Below, in pieces: positions 44,814 through 54,562 of a DNA stretch of 64,000 bases. This DNA is from Myxococcus dinghuensis. Its GTDB lineage: Bacteria; Myxococcota; Myxococcia; Myxococcales; Myxococcaceae. The stretch lies in NCBI RefSeq assembly GCF_024198235.1, contig NZ_JAKCFB010000015.1, forward strand, positions 62,001-126,000, read 5' to 3'. The notes beneath the pieces are model-generated. The model had not been told where the DNA came from. It saw nothing but the letters and a program-made list of their open reading frames with translations, and made no database searches. The translations under genes were made by a program, and so were the position numbers. How positions within the stretch are numbered: the first letter of the stretch is position 1; each line of letters begins with the position of its first letter.

Positions 44814-46439
44814 ATGCGCAACGAAGGGATGAGGCTGGGGCATCGGCGTGGACGCTTCGCGGCGCTGATATGGGGACTCGCGCTCGCATGTGGCCCTGGA
44901 ATGGAGCCGGCGCCGGAGGCACCGCGCATCCCCGAGGAGCAGTCCATCCGGCGCGGCGTCGGGGCCATGAGCCTGGAGGACGAGGGCCCCGCGGACGCGC
45001 CAGGAGACCGAGACGAGGGCGACACGGGGAATGGTGGGGACGCGGGCGAGGTGGAGCCGCCCGTGGTCGCCGCGAACGAGGCCGCGCTGCGGTTCCAGGC
45101 GACCTGTCCCTCCAGCCAGACGCCGCCGGTGGGGGCCACGCGGTACGTGGCGAACACGGGCCCCCGGGACCCCAGCAAGCCCCTGGGCTCGAGCGACAAC
45201 CCCTACCCCACCATCTCCGCCGCGGTGAGGGCCTCGTTTCCCGGGGACCTCATCCAGGTCCGCTCGGGCACGTACGCCGAGCAGATCGCCATCACCCCGG
45301 AGAAGGGCGCCCGCTCCGGCACCTTGAGCGCGCCCATCATCCTGCGCGGCGACACGACGAACAAACCCCGCATCGTCCCCACGGCGACCAACGTCGGCAG
45401 CCTGGTGATGGTGAGCCAGCCCTACTGGATCGTCCAGTCCCTCGAGGTGGACGTCCAGGAGCGCCCCTCCTTCGCCGTGCTCTTCCAGAACGCGACCTTC
45501 TGCTCGCAGATCCTCGACTCACGGCTGCACGGCGGGCGTGCCGGTGGCGGCGTCATCGCCAGCAACGCGGAGACGGTGCTCGTCCAGGGCAACGCCATCT
45601 ACGACTTCTCCAAGACGGGCACGGACTCCCACGGCGTCGCGGTGAAGGGGACCACGCGGGAGGTCTTCGTGCTGGAGAACGACATCCACGACGCGTCGGG
45701 AGACGCCGTGCAGTGCCAGCCCGACGCGGGCAACCGGCCCTCGGGGCTCTACGTCGAGCGCAACCAGCTCCACGACTGCGGCGAGAACGGCATCGACATC
45801 AAGGCGTGCGACAACATCAGCGTCAACACGAACACCATCTACAGCTTCCCCAACCTCGAGAGCTTCCCCTGGCAGGCGAACTCCTCGGCGGCGGAGGCGG
45901 TGCTCGTCCACGAGGACGCCACCAACATCCAGATCGTCGCCAACCGCATCTCCGTCGCCGGGCGCGGCATCTCCATCGGCGGGACGTCTGCGGTGGACAA
46001 CCCCGTGAACGTGACGCTGAGCAACAACACCGTCACCGACATCTTCAACTTCGCCAACCGGGGCAACGGCCAGGGCATCCGGATCGTCAAGGCCAACAAG
46101 GTGCGCGTGCTGGGCAACACCATCGAGCGCACGGTGGGCGAGGGCCTGCGCCTGGCGGCGGACGAGCCGCTCATCGTCACGGGCCTGTCCGTGTTCGACA
46201 ATACGCTGCGGAACATCAACTTCTTCGTGAAGCTGGGACGACCCCAGTACCGCCCCGGACTGCAGATGGACCGCAACCGCTACGAGGGGCCCGACGGCAA
46301 GTTCAGTTGCTTCGGCATCCTCGCGGAGGGTGACTTCACCGTGTGGCGCAACCGCCTGGCGCCCTATGGCCTGGAGCAGTCCTCCGTGAAGATCACCCCG
46401 AGCACTCCCGGGCCCCTACCAGCCCTGGTCGGGGAGTGA
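44814..46439 (+). CDS. Right-handed parallel beta-helix lipoprotein
   Basis: A 541-residue predicted lipoprotein (lipobox GLALAC, acylated C26) followed by an acidic Pro/Gly-rich linker to about 90. A block ATRYVANTGPRDPSKPLGSS then leads into typical coil repeats of a parallel beta-helix: YPTISAAVRASFPGDLIQVR, IVQSLEV, VLENDIHDASGD, VEVERNQLHDCGENGIDIKA-like and LSNNTVTDI. Folds like this include polysaccharide lyases and binding proteins; no catalytic set is clear. The ATG at 44814 has GAGGGGA upstream. It ends 24 bases inside a small convergent gene. Probably on the cell surface, acting on or binding glycans, but this is inferred from fold alone. Confidence 0.85.
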   Translation: MRNEGMRLGHRRGRFAALIWGLALACGPGMEPAPEAPRIPEEQSIRRGVGAMSLEDEGPADAPGDRDEGDTGNGGDAGEVEPPVVAANEAALRFQATCPSSQTPPVGATRYVANTGPRDPSKPLGSSDNPYPTISAAVRASFPGDLIQVRSGTYAEQIAITPEKGARSGTLSAPIILRGDTTNKPRIVPTATNVGSLVMVSQPYWIVQSLEVDVQERPSFAVLFQNATFCSQILDSRLHGGRAGGGVIASNAETVLVQGNAIYDFSKTGTDSHGVAVKGTTREVFVLENDIHDASGDAVQCQPDAGNRPSGLYVERNQLHDCGENGIDIKACDNISVNTNTIYSFPNLESFPWQANSSAAEAVLVHEDATNIQIVANRISVAGRGISIGGTSAVDNPVNVTLSNNTVTDIFNFANRGNGQGIRIVKANKVRVLGNTIERTVGEGLRLAADEPLIVTGLSVFDNTLRNINFFVKLGRPQYRPGLQMDRNRYEGPDGKFSCFGILAEGDFTVWRNRLAPYGLEQSSVKITPSTPGPLPALVGE

Positions 46440-46598
46440 CTTCTCGCGGACCTCCTCGTCCGGCTGGCCGTAGCCAGGCATCCCATCCTCCCGCGCCTCG
46501 TCCGGCTTGGGCGGGAGCCGCTCGGGCAGGTCCTCGCGCGTCTTCCGCTCCGGGGCCTGCTCCCGTGGGGTCGGCGGCTTCTTCGGCTCGGTCGCCAT
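46416..46598 (-). CDS. Small charged Pro-rich protein
   Basis: A 60-residue protein with no signal peptide or membrane segment, rich in Pro, Glu, Lys and Arg (MATEPKKPPTPREQ ... EEVREKSLPDQGW). It should be unfolded. The ribosome binding site GGAGGAGCGAG directly before the ATG is among the best in the window, which is the main reason to call it real. It overlaps the 3' end of the beta-helix gene by 24 bases on the opposite strand. Function unknown. Confidence 0.6.
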   Translation of the reverse strand: MATEPKKPPTPREQAPERKTREDLPERLPPKPDEAREDGMPGYGQPDEEVREKSLPDQGW

Positions 46599-46710
46599 CT
46601 CGCTCCTCCGCTCGCGTGAACACATCCGCTCGGAAGAGGATCGCCATCGTCGCGCGCGTCGGCAGCGCATCGTCGTGCCAGGGCGACCGGCCCACCAGGG
46701 GGCCGCTGGC

Positions 46711-47703
46711 CTAGCTGGCGCGAGAAGAGCCCGGGGGCACGCCGCCCTGGGGCGTCGACGGCGCGTCGTCACTGGCGCCGAACAGGCCACGCACCACCGC
46801 GGCGATGGCCAGCGGCGTGCCCACCCGCTCGTCATAGTGGGGCGCGAGCGCCTGGGCGAAGGACTCGGCCGAGGGGAAGCGGTCCTCGGGCCGTTCGGAG
46901 AAGGCGCGGCGGATGACGTCCTCCAGCGCGGCGGGCACGTCCGGACGCAGCTCCCGCAACGGGCGGTAGCTGCGCGAGCGGATGGCCTGGAACACCTCGT
47001 CCGGCGTGGAACCGGTGAAGGGCCGCTCCAGCGTCAACAGCTCGTAGAGCACCACCGTCGCCGCCCACAGGTCCGCCTCCGGGGTCACCTCGCCGCGCAG
47101 CGACTCGGGGGACAGGTAGTAGGGCTTGCCCAGCACCTCGCCCTCCTGGAGCTTGCCGTCCACCAGCACGCGCGAGACGCCGAAGTCGCCCAGCTTGATC
47201 TCCCCCACGCGGGAGATGAAGAGGTTCGAGGGGGACACGTCGCAGTGGACGATGCCCAGCGGCTCGCCCTGCGGCCCCGTGGCGGTGTGCGCGTAGGCCA
47301 GCGCCTCCAGCAGCACCTTGCCCAGGTACACCGCGAAGTCGAGCGGGAGCGGGATGCCACGGACCTTGCAGCGCCGGAGGATCTGCCCCAGGTCCCGCCC
47401 GTCCACCAGGTCCATGACGATGAAGTAGATGCCCTCCAGCTCCCCGGCATCGAGCACCGTCACGATGTTGGGGTGGTGCAGCTGCTTGGAGAGCTGCGCC
47501 TCGCGCGCGAAGAGCGACACCGACTCCGCGTCCGCCGTGAGCGCGGGCAAGAGGCGCTTGAGCGCGACCGTCCACCCCTCCCGGGGCCCCGACAGCACGC
47601 GGGCCCGGTACACCTCCGCCATGCCGCCCTTGCCGAGCACGGAGAGGACTTCGTACTGGCCGAAGACCCGCTGGGGCCGGGCGACCGGGGGCGTCTGGGT
47701 CAC
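46711..47703 (-). CDS. Serine/threonine protein kinase (non-RD)
   Basis: A 330-residue Hanks-type kinase. The glycine loop is LGKGGMAEVYRAR (24-36), the ATP lysine K49 (WTVALKRLL), the catalytic loop IVHCDVSPSN with D155, and DFG at D173. The usual HRD is HCD, so it is a non-RD kinase and activation-loop phosphorylation may not be needed. No transmembrane helix or sensor domain follows the kinase domain, so it is soluble. The GTG at 47703 overlaps the stop of the upstream TPR gene (GTGA), so the two are made together. Substrate and partner are unknown; the exported TPR protein cannot be a direct cytoplasmic partner. Confidence 0.92.
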   Translation of the reverse strand: MTQTPPVARPQRVFGQYEVLSVLGKGGMAEVYRARVLSGPREGWTVALKRLLPALTADAESVSLFAREAQLSKQLHHPNIVTVLDAGELEGIYFIVMDLVDGRDLGQILRRCKVRGIPLPLDFAVYLGKVLLEALAYAHTATGPQGEPLGIVHCDVSPSNLFISRVGEIKLGDFGVSRVLVDGKLQEGEVLGKPYYLSPESLRGEVTPEADLWAATVVLYELLTLERPFTGSTPDEVFQAIRSRSYRPLRELRPDVPAALEDVIRRAFSERPEDRFPSAESFAQALAPHYDERVGTPLAIAAVVRGLFGASDDAPSTPQGGVPPGSSRAS

Positions 47704-48704
47704 GGGCTCGTGCTTCCGGACCCCTGGGGGGGCCGCTTCCGGCCTTTCGCCGACCGCGCCAGCTCGATTTCGCCGCTCAGCTCCTTCACCATCTGCTGCT
47801 CCCAGGGCCGCGGCGGGGCCGACGGGTTCCAGCCCAGCGCCAGGGCCTTGCGCACCAGCTCGACGGAGCGCTGCGAATTGCCCAACTGGGCCTGCGTGCG
47901 CGCCTGCCACAAGAACACGTCCGGGCGCGCCGTCACGCCCTTGAGGCGCTCCAGGTGCTCCTCGGCCTTGGACGCGTTGCCCTGGTTCAGCTCGCACGCG
48001 ACCAGCCCCAGCAGCGCGTCCACGTTGCGCGGGTCCTGCCGGAGCGCGGCCTCGAACTGCGTCTTGGCCAACTGGTGCTTGTTGTTGGCCAGCAGGTGCT
48101 GGCCCTCGTCGACGGGCGAGCGGCCATCCTGCGCGCGCGGCCGCGCCGCCGCGACCTGCAACGCCCCCGTCGCGGAGGGAACAGCCGCCGCCTCGGACGC
48201 GCTCTGGCCCCCGCTCCCGGAGCCTCCCTTGGGCGAAGGCGGCTCCTCCTCCGACTCCACGGGGCCGCCCGTGCGCCGCAGCACCAGCTGCGTTCCGTTC
48301 TGCTGCGTGTTGCCCTGCTCCGGTCTGATCAGCGCCTTGGAGCGGCAACCCGCGCCCAGCCGGAACAGCGCGCTGAGGGTCGTGGACTGGGGGTTGTAGA
48401 ACGCCATCACCGGGACATCCTGCGTCCCCGCGCACTCGGCGCCGCCCTCCAGGCACAGCCGGACCTTGCCCACCAGGACGTTGCCCTGGAACTCACCCGT
48501 GATGACCTCCGTGCCCGGGGCGAACTTGCACTCGCCTCCGCTGCCCGACGAGGTGCCGACCAGGCGTTCTCCGTCCATGCGGAACTCGACCTGGCCGTAC
48601 GCATCCATCGCGTAGGAACCAGACAGCTTCGGTCCCGCCCACGCGAGGCCGGAGATGACGGAAAGAGCCGTCACGAGACCCTTGTTTGGAAGCGAGGGCG
48701 ACAT
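47700..48704 (-). CDS. Exported protein with TPR domain
   Basis: A 334-residue protein starting MSPSLPNKGLVTALSVISGL, an apparent signal peptide ending near AWA. A beta-rich N-terminal domain (about 25-130) has paired cysteines (ECKFAPG, LCLEGGAEC, LGAGC). A Ser/Gly/Pro linker follows, then TPR helices from about 200 (LLANNKHQLAKTQFEAALRQ and DVFLWQARTQAQLGNSQRSV). The ATG at 48704 is chosen because the alternative ATG at 48728 lies inside the -10 box TATGAT and would not be transcribed. The leader is only about 12 bases and has no Shine-Dalgarno site. First gene of a two-gene unit with the kinase. Confidence 0.82.
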   Translation of the reverse strand: MSPSLPNKGLVTALSVISGLAWAGPKLSGSYAMDAYGQVEFRMDGERLVGTSSGSGGECKFAPGTEVITGEFQGNVLVGKVRLCLEGGAECAGTQDVPVMAFYNPQSTTLSALFRLGAGCRSKALIRPEQGNTQQNGTQLVLRRTGGPVESEEEPPSPKGGSGSGGQSASEAAAVPSATGALQVAAARPRAQDGRSPVDEGQHLLANNKHQLAKTQFEAALRQDPRNVDALLGLVACELNQGNASKAEEHLERLKGVTARPDVFLWQARTQAQLGNSQRSVELVRKALALGWNPSAPPRPWEQQMVKELSGEIELARSAKGRKRPPQGSGSTSP

Positions 48705-48723
48705 GTGCGGGGTGGGGGCTCCC

Positions 48724-48753
48724 ATCATAGAAGGGGCAAGGCTGCCTTGTAAA
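48724..48753 (-). promoter_or_regulatory. Promoter of the TPR-kinase operon
   Basis: On the minus strand TTTACA (48748-48753) is 18 bases from TATGAT (48724-48729), one of the closest sigma-70-type matches in the window. The -35 box is 14 bases from the -35 box of the divergent 6S RNA promoter. Confidence 0.72.
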
Positions 48754-48767
48754 CGCGCGAGGATGCC

Positions 48768-48796
48768 TTGACCCCGCTGCCTCCCATCCTTATCAT
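48768..48796 (+). promoter_or_regulatory. Promoter of the 6S RNA
   Basis: TTGACC (48768-48773) and TATCAT (48791-48796) are exactly 17 bases apart, predicting an RNA start near 48803. It faces away from the TPR-kinase promoter, so the two may share control. Confidence 0.7.
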
Positions 48797-48802
48797 TTCA
48801 GA

Positions 48803-49016
48803 AGGTGGTCGCGAGTTTTCGCAGTCAATTCGAGGACTTGGTAGCACTGTAGCTTTGTTTCAAGGGCTGTCCCCTGCGGGGCGCGTGATGCCCAGCAGAA
48901 ATTCGAACCGATACGTCCATTCCGGGGTCCGTTTCGGTCGCCATGTGCAAGCCCTCCCCTCTCACGGGGGATGAGGGAAGCCTGCGGCGGCATGACTTCG
49001 GTCCCCACCTGGCTTT
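48803..49016 (+). ncRNA. ssrS: 6S RNA (SsrS) candidate
   Basis: A non-coding stretch of about 210 bases directly upstream of the 5-formyl-THF cyclo-ligase gene, the position of 6S RNA in many proteobacteria. It follows a strong promoter. The 3' part holds GCCTGCGGCGGCAT (48980-48993), identical to the end of the E. coli 6S RNA closing stem as I recall it. The 5' end AGGTGG (48804-48809) can pair with CCACCT (49005-49010), GGCT with AGCC, and TCCCCTG with CACGGGGGA, which leaves an open central bubble. 6S RNA binds the housekeeping RNA polymerase and mimics an open promoter. The ends are approximate, and the inner part of the closing stem is irregular. Confidence 0.75.
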
Positions 49017-49082
49017 TGAGGGTTCAATGGACGCTGGGCACACGGCCATGCGGCGGGGGACTTTTTCTGCGGAGCGGCGGCG

Positions 49083-49709
49083 GTGAGCGAGACGGTGGTG
49101 GAAGAGGCGGCGGCGGCGAGGAAGCAGACGCTGCGGGATGAGCTGACGGCGCGCCGCAAGGCGATGACGCCGGACCTCATCGACACGCGGGGTCTCAAGG
49201 TGCAGTCTCGGTTCCTGGCGACGCAGTACTATCAGAAGGCGAGGACGGTGGCCCTCTATGCCCCCATCCGGGGCGAGGTACCGACGCGGGACATCCTGAT
49301 CGCGGCGTTGCAGGACGAGAAGATCGTCTGCTACCCGCTGTCCCACGTGCACGGGAGGATCCTCTCCTTCCGGGCCATCAAGTCGGAGTTGGAGCTGGAG
49401 CCGGGGCGGTTGGGCGTGCGCGAGCCGACCAACTCCTCGGACCTCATCCCGGTGGACCAGATCGACCTGTTCGTCGTTCCGGGCCTGGGCTTCACGCGGG
49501 ACGGCAAGCGGCTGGGGCGTGGGGGTGGCTACTACGACGCCACGCTGCGCGCGGCCAGTCCGCGCAGCCGCCGGGTGGGCCTGGCCTTCAGCGACCAGCT
49601 CGTGGAGGTGCTGCCCACCAACGCCGACGACGTGGACATGGACCTCATCGTGACGGAGTCCGAGTCCTGCCGCGGCCTGTTCCGCGAGCCGGACTTCCTG
49701 GATACGTGA
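49083..49709 (+). CDS. fau: 5-formyltetrahydrofolate cyclo-ligase
   Basis: A 208-residue enzyme (YgfA/MTHFS) that turns 5-formyl-THF into 5,10-methenyl-THF with ATP. The family motif LGRGGGYYDATL with VVPGLGFTRDGKR before it is complete, and an N-terminal basic helix (KQTLRDELTARRKAM) matches the family. The GTG at 49083 is preceded by GGAGCGGCG. It lies just after the 6S RNA, the linkage known from gammaproteobacteria, where one transcript can carry both. Its stop overlaps the GTG of the next gene (GTGA). Confidence 0.94.
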   Translation: MSETVVEEAAAARKQTLRDELTARRKAMTPDLIDTRGLKVQSRFLATQYYQKARTVALYAPIRGEVPTRDILIAALQDEKIVCYPLSHVHGRILSFRAIKSELELEPGRLGVREPTNSSDLIPVDQIDLFVVPGLGFTRDGKRLGRGGGYYDATLRAASPRSRRVGLAFSDQLVEVLPTNADDVDMDLIVTESESCRGLFREPDFLDT

Positions 49710-50497
49710 AGCTGCTCTTCATGGGAGACGTGGTGGGTCGACCGGGGCTGCAGGCTGTCCGGGCCCTCCTGCCACGTCTGAAGGCCACCCATGGCATCGA
49801 CGTGACGGTCGCCAACGCGGAGAACAGCGACCAGGGCGCGGGGATGGTCCCGGAGACAGTCGACTTCCTGCTCTCCAGCGGCGTCGACCTGCTCACCAGC
49901 GGCAACCACTTCTGGTCCAAGAAGGCCATCCTCCCCTGGATAACGGCGCACCCGGACAAGCTGCTGCGTCCGGCGAACTATCCCAAGGGGACACCCGGAC
50001 GGGGCCACGGCCTCGTCACGCTGCCGGATGGCCGCGCGCTGGGGGTCATCAACCTGGAGGGCCGCGTCTTCATGCGCACCCACGAGAACCCCTTCGAGGT
50101 CGTGGAGGGGCTGCTCGCGGAGCTCAAGGCGCGCACGCCGTGCATCCTGGTGGACATGCACTGCGAGGCCTCCAGCGAGAAGAACGCCATGGGCGTGCAC
50201 CTGGACGGCCGCGTGTCCGTGGTGGTGGGCACGCACACGCACGTGCAGACGGCGGACGAGCGGGTGCTCCCGGGTGGGACGGCCTTCATCACCGACGTGG
50301 GCATGTGCGGCCCGCTCGACTCGGTCATCGGGATGAAGAAGGAGACGTCCCTGGCCCGCTTCCTGGGCCAGAAGCACGCCCCCTACGAGGTCGCGGAGAA
50401 GCTCGTCTACCTACAGGGCATCGTGGCGGACATCGACGACACCACGGGCCGGGCGCGCGGAATCGAACGGGTGCGCGTGCACCTGCCGGGCACCTGA
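49706..50497 (+). CDS. YmdB-like metallophosphoesterase (TIGR00282 family)
   Basis: A 263-residue calcineurin-like phosphoesterase of the TIGR00282/YmdB group. Metal residues are in MGDVVGRPG (Asp8 region), VANAENSDQG, LTSGNHFWSKK, and the C-terminal VVGTHTHVQTADE. YmdB of Bacillus hydrolyses 2',3'-cyclic nucleotides and influences biofilm and motility choice. The GTG at 49706 overlaps the fau stop, so both are translated together. The same order, fau followed by ymdB-like, may also be cotranscribed with the 6S RNA. Confidence 0.93.
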   Translation: MKLLFMGDVVGRPGLQAVRALLPRLKATHGIDVTVANAENSDQGAGMVPETVDFLLSSGVDLLTSGNHFWSKKAILPWITAHPDKLLRPANYPKGTPGRGHGLVTLPDGRALGVINLEGRVFMRTHENPFEVVEGLLAELKARTPCILVDMHCEASSEKNAMGVHLDGRVSVVVGTHTHVQTADERVLPGGTAFITDVGMCGPLDSVIGMKKETSLARFLGQKHAPYEVAEKLVYLQGIVADIDDTTGRARGIERVRVHLPGT

Positions 50498-50553
50498 AAC
50501 TCCGTGTCGAAGTGCCGGTGTCCCGGGTCGCTTTCGGCTAAGGTCCGCCGGCC

Positions 50554-51816
<1,263 letters not shown>

Positions 51817-51911
51817 ATGTCCCGGGGCGGCCCGCCGTCCCAGGCGCCACAGCCACTCGACACCCCGCCTCCCCGAGGGGACGGGGTGGGATTGGGATAG
51901 ACTCGCGCGCC

Positions 51912-53126
51912 ATGCGTCCTTCCGCCCTGTGCCTCGCCGTGCTGTTGAGCGCCCTGCCCGCCCTCGCGGGCCCGGGCGCCTTCGTCTCGGATGTCCGCGT
52001 GGACGCGGTGGAGCAACCGGAGTCGCCCCGGGTGGTGTTCACCGTGGAGCCCGGCACGTCGTATCCCCTGCTCAAGAAGGGTGGACCGGACCGGGCGTGG
52101 TGCAAGCTGCGGGGCACCACGGCGGAGGGCTGGGTGCTCTGCGAGGGCGCCCCCGAGTCCGCCATGCCCGAGCGCCCCAGCGAGGAACAGCTGGTGGCCG
52201 CGGACCGGGCGGACGCGGCCCAGCGCGCCGAGGGCCGGGAGCGGCTCCGGGCCGAGTTCGCGGCCCAGCGCGCGGAGAAGCCCCAGGACACCGGGCTCGC
52301 CCAGGCGGGGGGGCGCGCCGGAGCGGGCGCGGGCGCCCCCGCGCCGACCGACGACGATGACCTGGGGCCCACGGTGGAGGTGGCGGCCCCGGCAGCCCAG
52401 GCGCCTCGCGGTCCCATCACCGTGACGTGGAAGCCCGCCACCGGCTGCGCGACCACGTGTTCTCGCGCGCCGCTCTTCGCGAAGTCCCCTGCCCTGTCCG
52501 ACATGGACCGGGCGGTGCTGGACCTGTGCCCCGCCCGCCCGGATACGAGCGTGAGCGCGGGCGACGTGCGGCGCTTCGTCGCGCGGCACGTCAACGACCC
52601 GCGACTCCAACTGGCGCTGTCCGCGGCGGGGCGGCCGGGCGCGCGCCAGGCGAACATCGACTGGTTGACCAGCCTGTGGGTGGGCACCGGCCCGCGCAAC
52701 GCCTTCACCCATGTCTTCTGCGGAGACGATTGGGACCGGGGCCCCATCGGCGGGCTGCACTTCCTGCCGCGCTACGCCCAGCTCGAGGCGCAGGGGAAGG
52801 TCTGCTACGGCGGTCCGGTGAGCGGCGGCGCGGCGAAGCGCGGCGGCCAGTACCTCATCCGCTACCAGGGCGTCGCGCCGTGGTCCTGCGGCGAGAAGAA
52901 GGTCGGCGGCTTCACCGAGTCCCCGGACGCGGTGGGCCTCCTCTCCATCGGCACCCGGGCCTTCGCGCGCTGCTGCGCCCGTGACGGCGCGAAGAAGGAA
53001 GGCGGCGTCTACGCCGCCAAGGACCTGGGCGGGACGAACTGGCGCATCTGGTGTGGCACGCGCAACGGCACCTACGGCATCGCCACGCTGCACCCCACCG
53101 ACGACGCGGCCACCTGCGGCGAGTAG
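51912..53126 (+). CDS. Exported SH3-like plus EndoU-like protein
   Basis: A 404-residue exported protein. Residues 1-19 are a signal peptide (ALPALA). A bacterial SH3-like domain covers about 27-80 (VFTVEPGTSYPLLKKGGPDR). A charged and then Gly/Ala/Asp-rich linker runs to about 165. The C-terminal domain (about 240-404) resembles the EndoU/XendoU ribonuclease fold: FTHVFCGD with H267, then IGGLHFLPRYAQLEAQGKVC with H283, and a C-terminal GGTNWRIWCGTRNGTYGIAT. Ten or so cysteines suggest disulfides. If the fold is right, this is a secreted or periplasmic RNase, possibly a toxin, but no immunity gene is seen. The ATG lies eight bases after TAGACT. Confidence 0.7.
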   Translation: MRPSALCLAVLLSALPALAGPGAFVSDVRVDAVEQPESPRVVFTVEPGTSYPLLKKGGPDRAWCKLRGTTAEGWVLCEGAPESAMPERPSEEQLVAADRADAAQRAEGRERLRAEFAAQRAEKPQDTGLAQAGGRAGAGAGAPAPTDDDDLGPTVEVAAPAAQAPRGPITVTWKPATGCATTCSRAPLFAKSPALSDMDRAVLDLCPARPDTSVSAGDVRRFVARHVNDPRLQLALSAAGRPGARQANIDWLTSLWVGTGPRNAFTHVFCGDDWDRGPIGGLHFLPRYAQLEAQGKVCYGGPVSGGAAKRGGQYLIRYQGVAPWSCGEKKVGGFTESPDAVGLLSIGTRAFARCCARDGAKKEGGVYAAKDLGGTNWRIWCGTRNGTYGIATLHPTDDAATCGE

Positions 53127-53162
53127 GACGCCTGCCCCTCGCCGCCCGGTGGCCCCGCCGCC

Positions 53163-54554
53163 TCAGGGCTCCACGTACTCGCGAGGCCGGTAGCCCAACC
53201 GCACGGCCTCCTGCTGGCCGTGGCGCAGCGGGTCCTGGAACGCGCAGGTGTTGCCCGTCTGCGTCGAACAGCCCAGCGGCAACATCCGACGCCAGATGAG
53301 GTTGATGAGGTCGTCCGACATGGGCGAACTCCCGAAGGTGCCATAGCGCACGTGGATGAAGCGAGAGAGCGCCAGCGGGGCGATCCACGACGTCGTGGTG
53401 CGGGAGATGGGGTAGATGTCCACGCCGAACCCGTCCACCTGGAGCAACGGCGTCGCGTTGTAGGGGAACGGGCGGCTGGGGAGCACGCCGCTGTTCAGGT
53501 AGATGTCGACGTTCTCGCGGCCCGGCCACCCGGACAGCCCGGACGTGTTACCCCGTCCGGACGCGTCCAGCCCCGAGTCCAGCACGGTGAAGTAGCCGAC
53601 GAGCATCCGGTTCGGGTACTGCGCCGCCGGGTAGTCGTAGGGGTAGTCCTGCGGGTTGGACGCGTTGATGGAGGCCTGCGCGGTGAACACCCCGGGCGTG
53701 TGGAACAGGGCATCCGCGATGGGCTGGTAGGTGCTCAGCTTGGCCCGGAGGATGTCGTCGCCGGGCAGGTCGCCACCGCAGTGCTCACGCCACTCGGCGC
53801 GCAACGACTCCAGCGTCTCCCCGCTGCTCAGGTTGACGAACCGGATGTTGTGCTCCGACATGACGCGCCGCAGTTCGCTCGCCACCCGCTGCGCCTTCTC
53901 GAACATCCGCCCCATGGAGTCGATGGAGCCCGACGCGTCGCACAGGTCCTCCTGCGCGTACTTGTGGAAGCTCAACTGGTCCATCAGCACCAGCGGCTGG
54001 TGGGGGTTGGCCTCCACCAGCAGGGACAACACGTAGCTGCCGTGCCCCACGTTGCCCATGTCGTAGAAGCCATACACCTCGCGCATCGGCTCGGCGAGCG
54101 GACGCAGGTACTCGGCGGGCACGAAGTCCGGTGAGGCGAACTCACTCAACCCCTCGAAGAGCACCCGGGGCGCGCGCCAGGCGTGAGGCGCCGCGGTGAT
54201 GCTCCCCCCCGCACCCACGCGGTAGTAATTGCGGACCCGGTTCTTGTAACGGATGACGCGCGGCGGCAGCGTGGGGAACTCGTCGATGACGAGGATGGCC
54301 TCCCCGGTGTTGTGCGTCATGGCGAACTGCCCGGGCGCGAACGGGAAGTCCCCCCAATTACAACCTGATGTGTCGGATTGGCGGAAACAGGTGTCTGCGA
54401 GGACTCGCGTCCGGACGACCTCGATGCGCTCGGCGACCACCGGGTCCAATTGATAACCCGCGTCCGGCTCGGGCGTCGGCGCGGGGTCCGGCCCGCACGC
54501 GACCCCCGCCAGAACGAGTCCACAGACACCCCACCGCGATGAAAGGAATGACAT
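53163..54554 (-). CDS. Divergent subtilisin-like (S8) protease lipoprotein
   Basis: A 463-residue predicted lipoprotein (lipobox LAGVAC, acylated C20). It keeps what look like the subtilase elements in the right order: D91 in AILVIDEFP, H171 in VGHGSYVLSLLVE, the oxyanion Asn N241 in RFVNLSSGE, and S389 in TTTSWIAPLA, which aligns with the GTSxAAP block. The spacing fits an S8 fold, but the surroundings differ from common subtilases, so activity must be shown. Paired cysteines occur near the N- and C-ends. It starts eight bases after the stop of the anchored unknown gene and is third in the Hint cassette, so it is probably made with those two proteins and acts at the same membrane face. Confidence 0.78.
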   Translation of the reverse strand: MSFLSSRWGVCGLVLAGVACGPDPAPTPEPDAGYQLDPVVAERIEVVRTRVLADTCFRQSDTSGCNWGDFPFAPGQFAMTHNTGEAILVIDEFPTLPPRVIRYKNRVRNYYRVGAGGSITAAPHAWRAPRVLFEGLSEFASPDFVPAEYLRPLAEPMREVYGFYDMGNVGHGSYVLSLLVEANPHQPLVLMDQLSFHKYAQEDLCDASGSIDSMGRMFEKAQRVASELRRVMSEHNIRFVNLSSGETLESLRAEWREHCGGDLPGDDILRAKLSTYQPIADALFHTPGVFTAQASINASNPQDYPYDYPAAQYPNRMLVGYFTVLDSGLDASGRGNTSGLSGWPGRENVDIYLNSGVLPSRPFPYNATPLLQVDGFGVDIYPISRTTTSWIAPLALSRFIHVRYGTFGSSPMSDDLINLIWRRMLPLGCSTQTGNTCAFQDPLRHGQQEAVRLGYRPREYVEP

Positions 54555-54562
54555 GTCTTGGC

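Noticed and set aside
48704-48728. Upstream ATG at 48728 as start of the TPR gene
   Set aside because: The ATG is part of the -10 box TATGAT and so should not be in the transcript.
48768-48974. A 68-codon plus-strand frame before fau
   Set aside because: Its start lies in the -35 box of the 6S RNA promoter and the stretch is better explained as 6S RNA.
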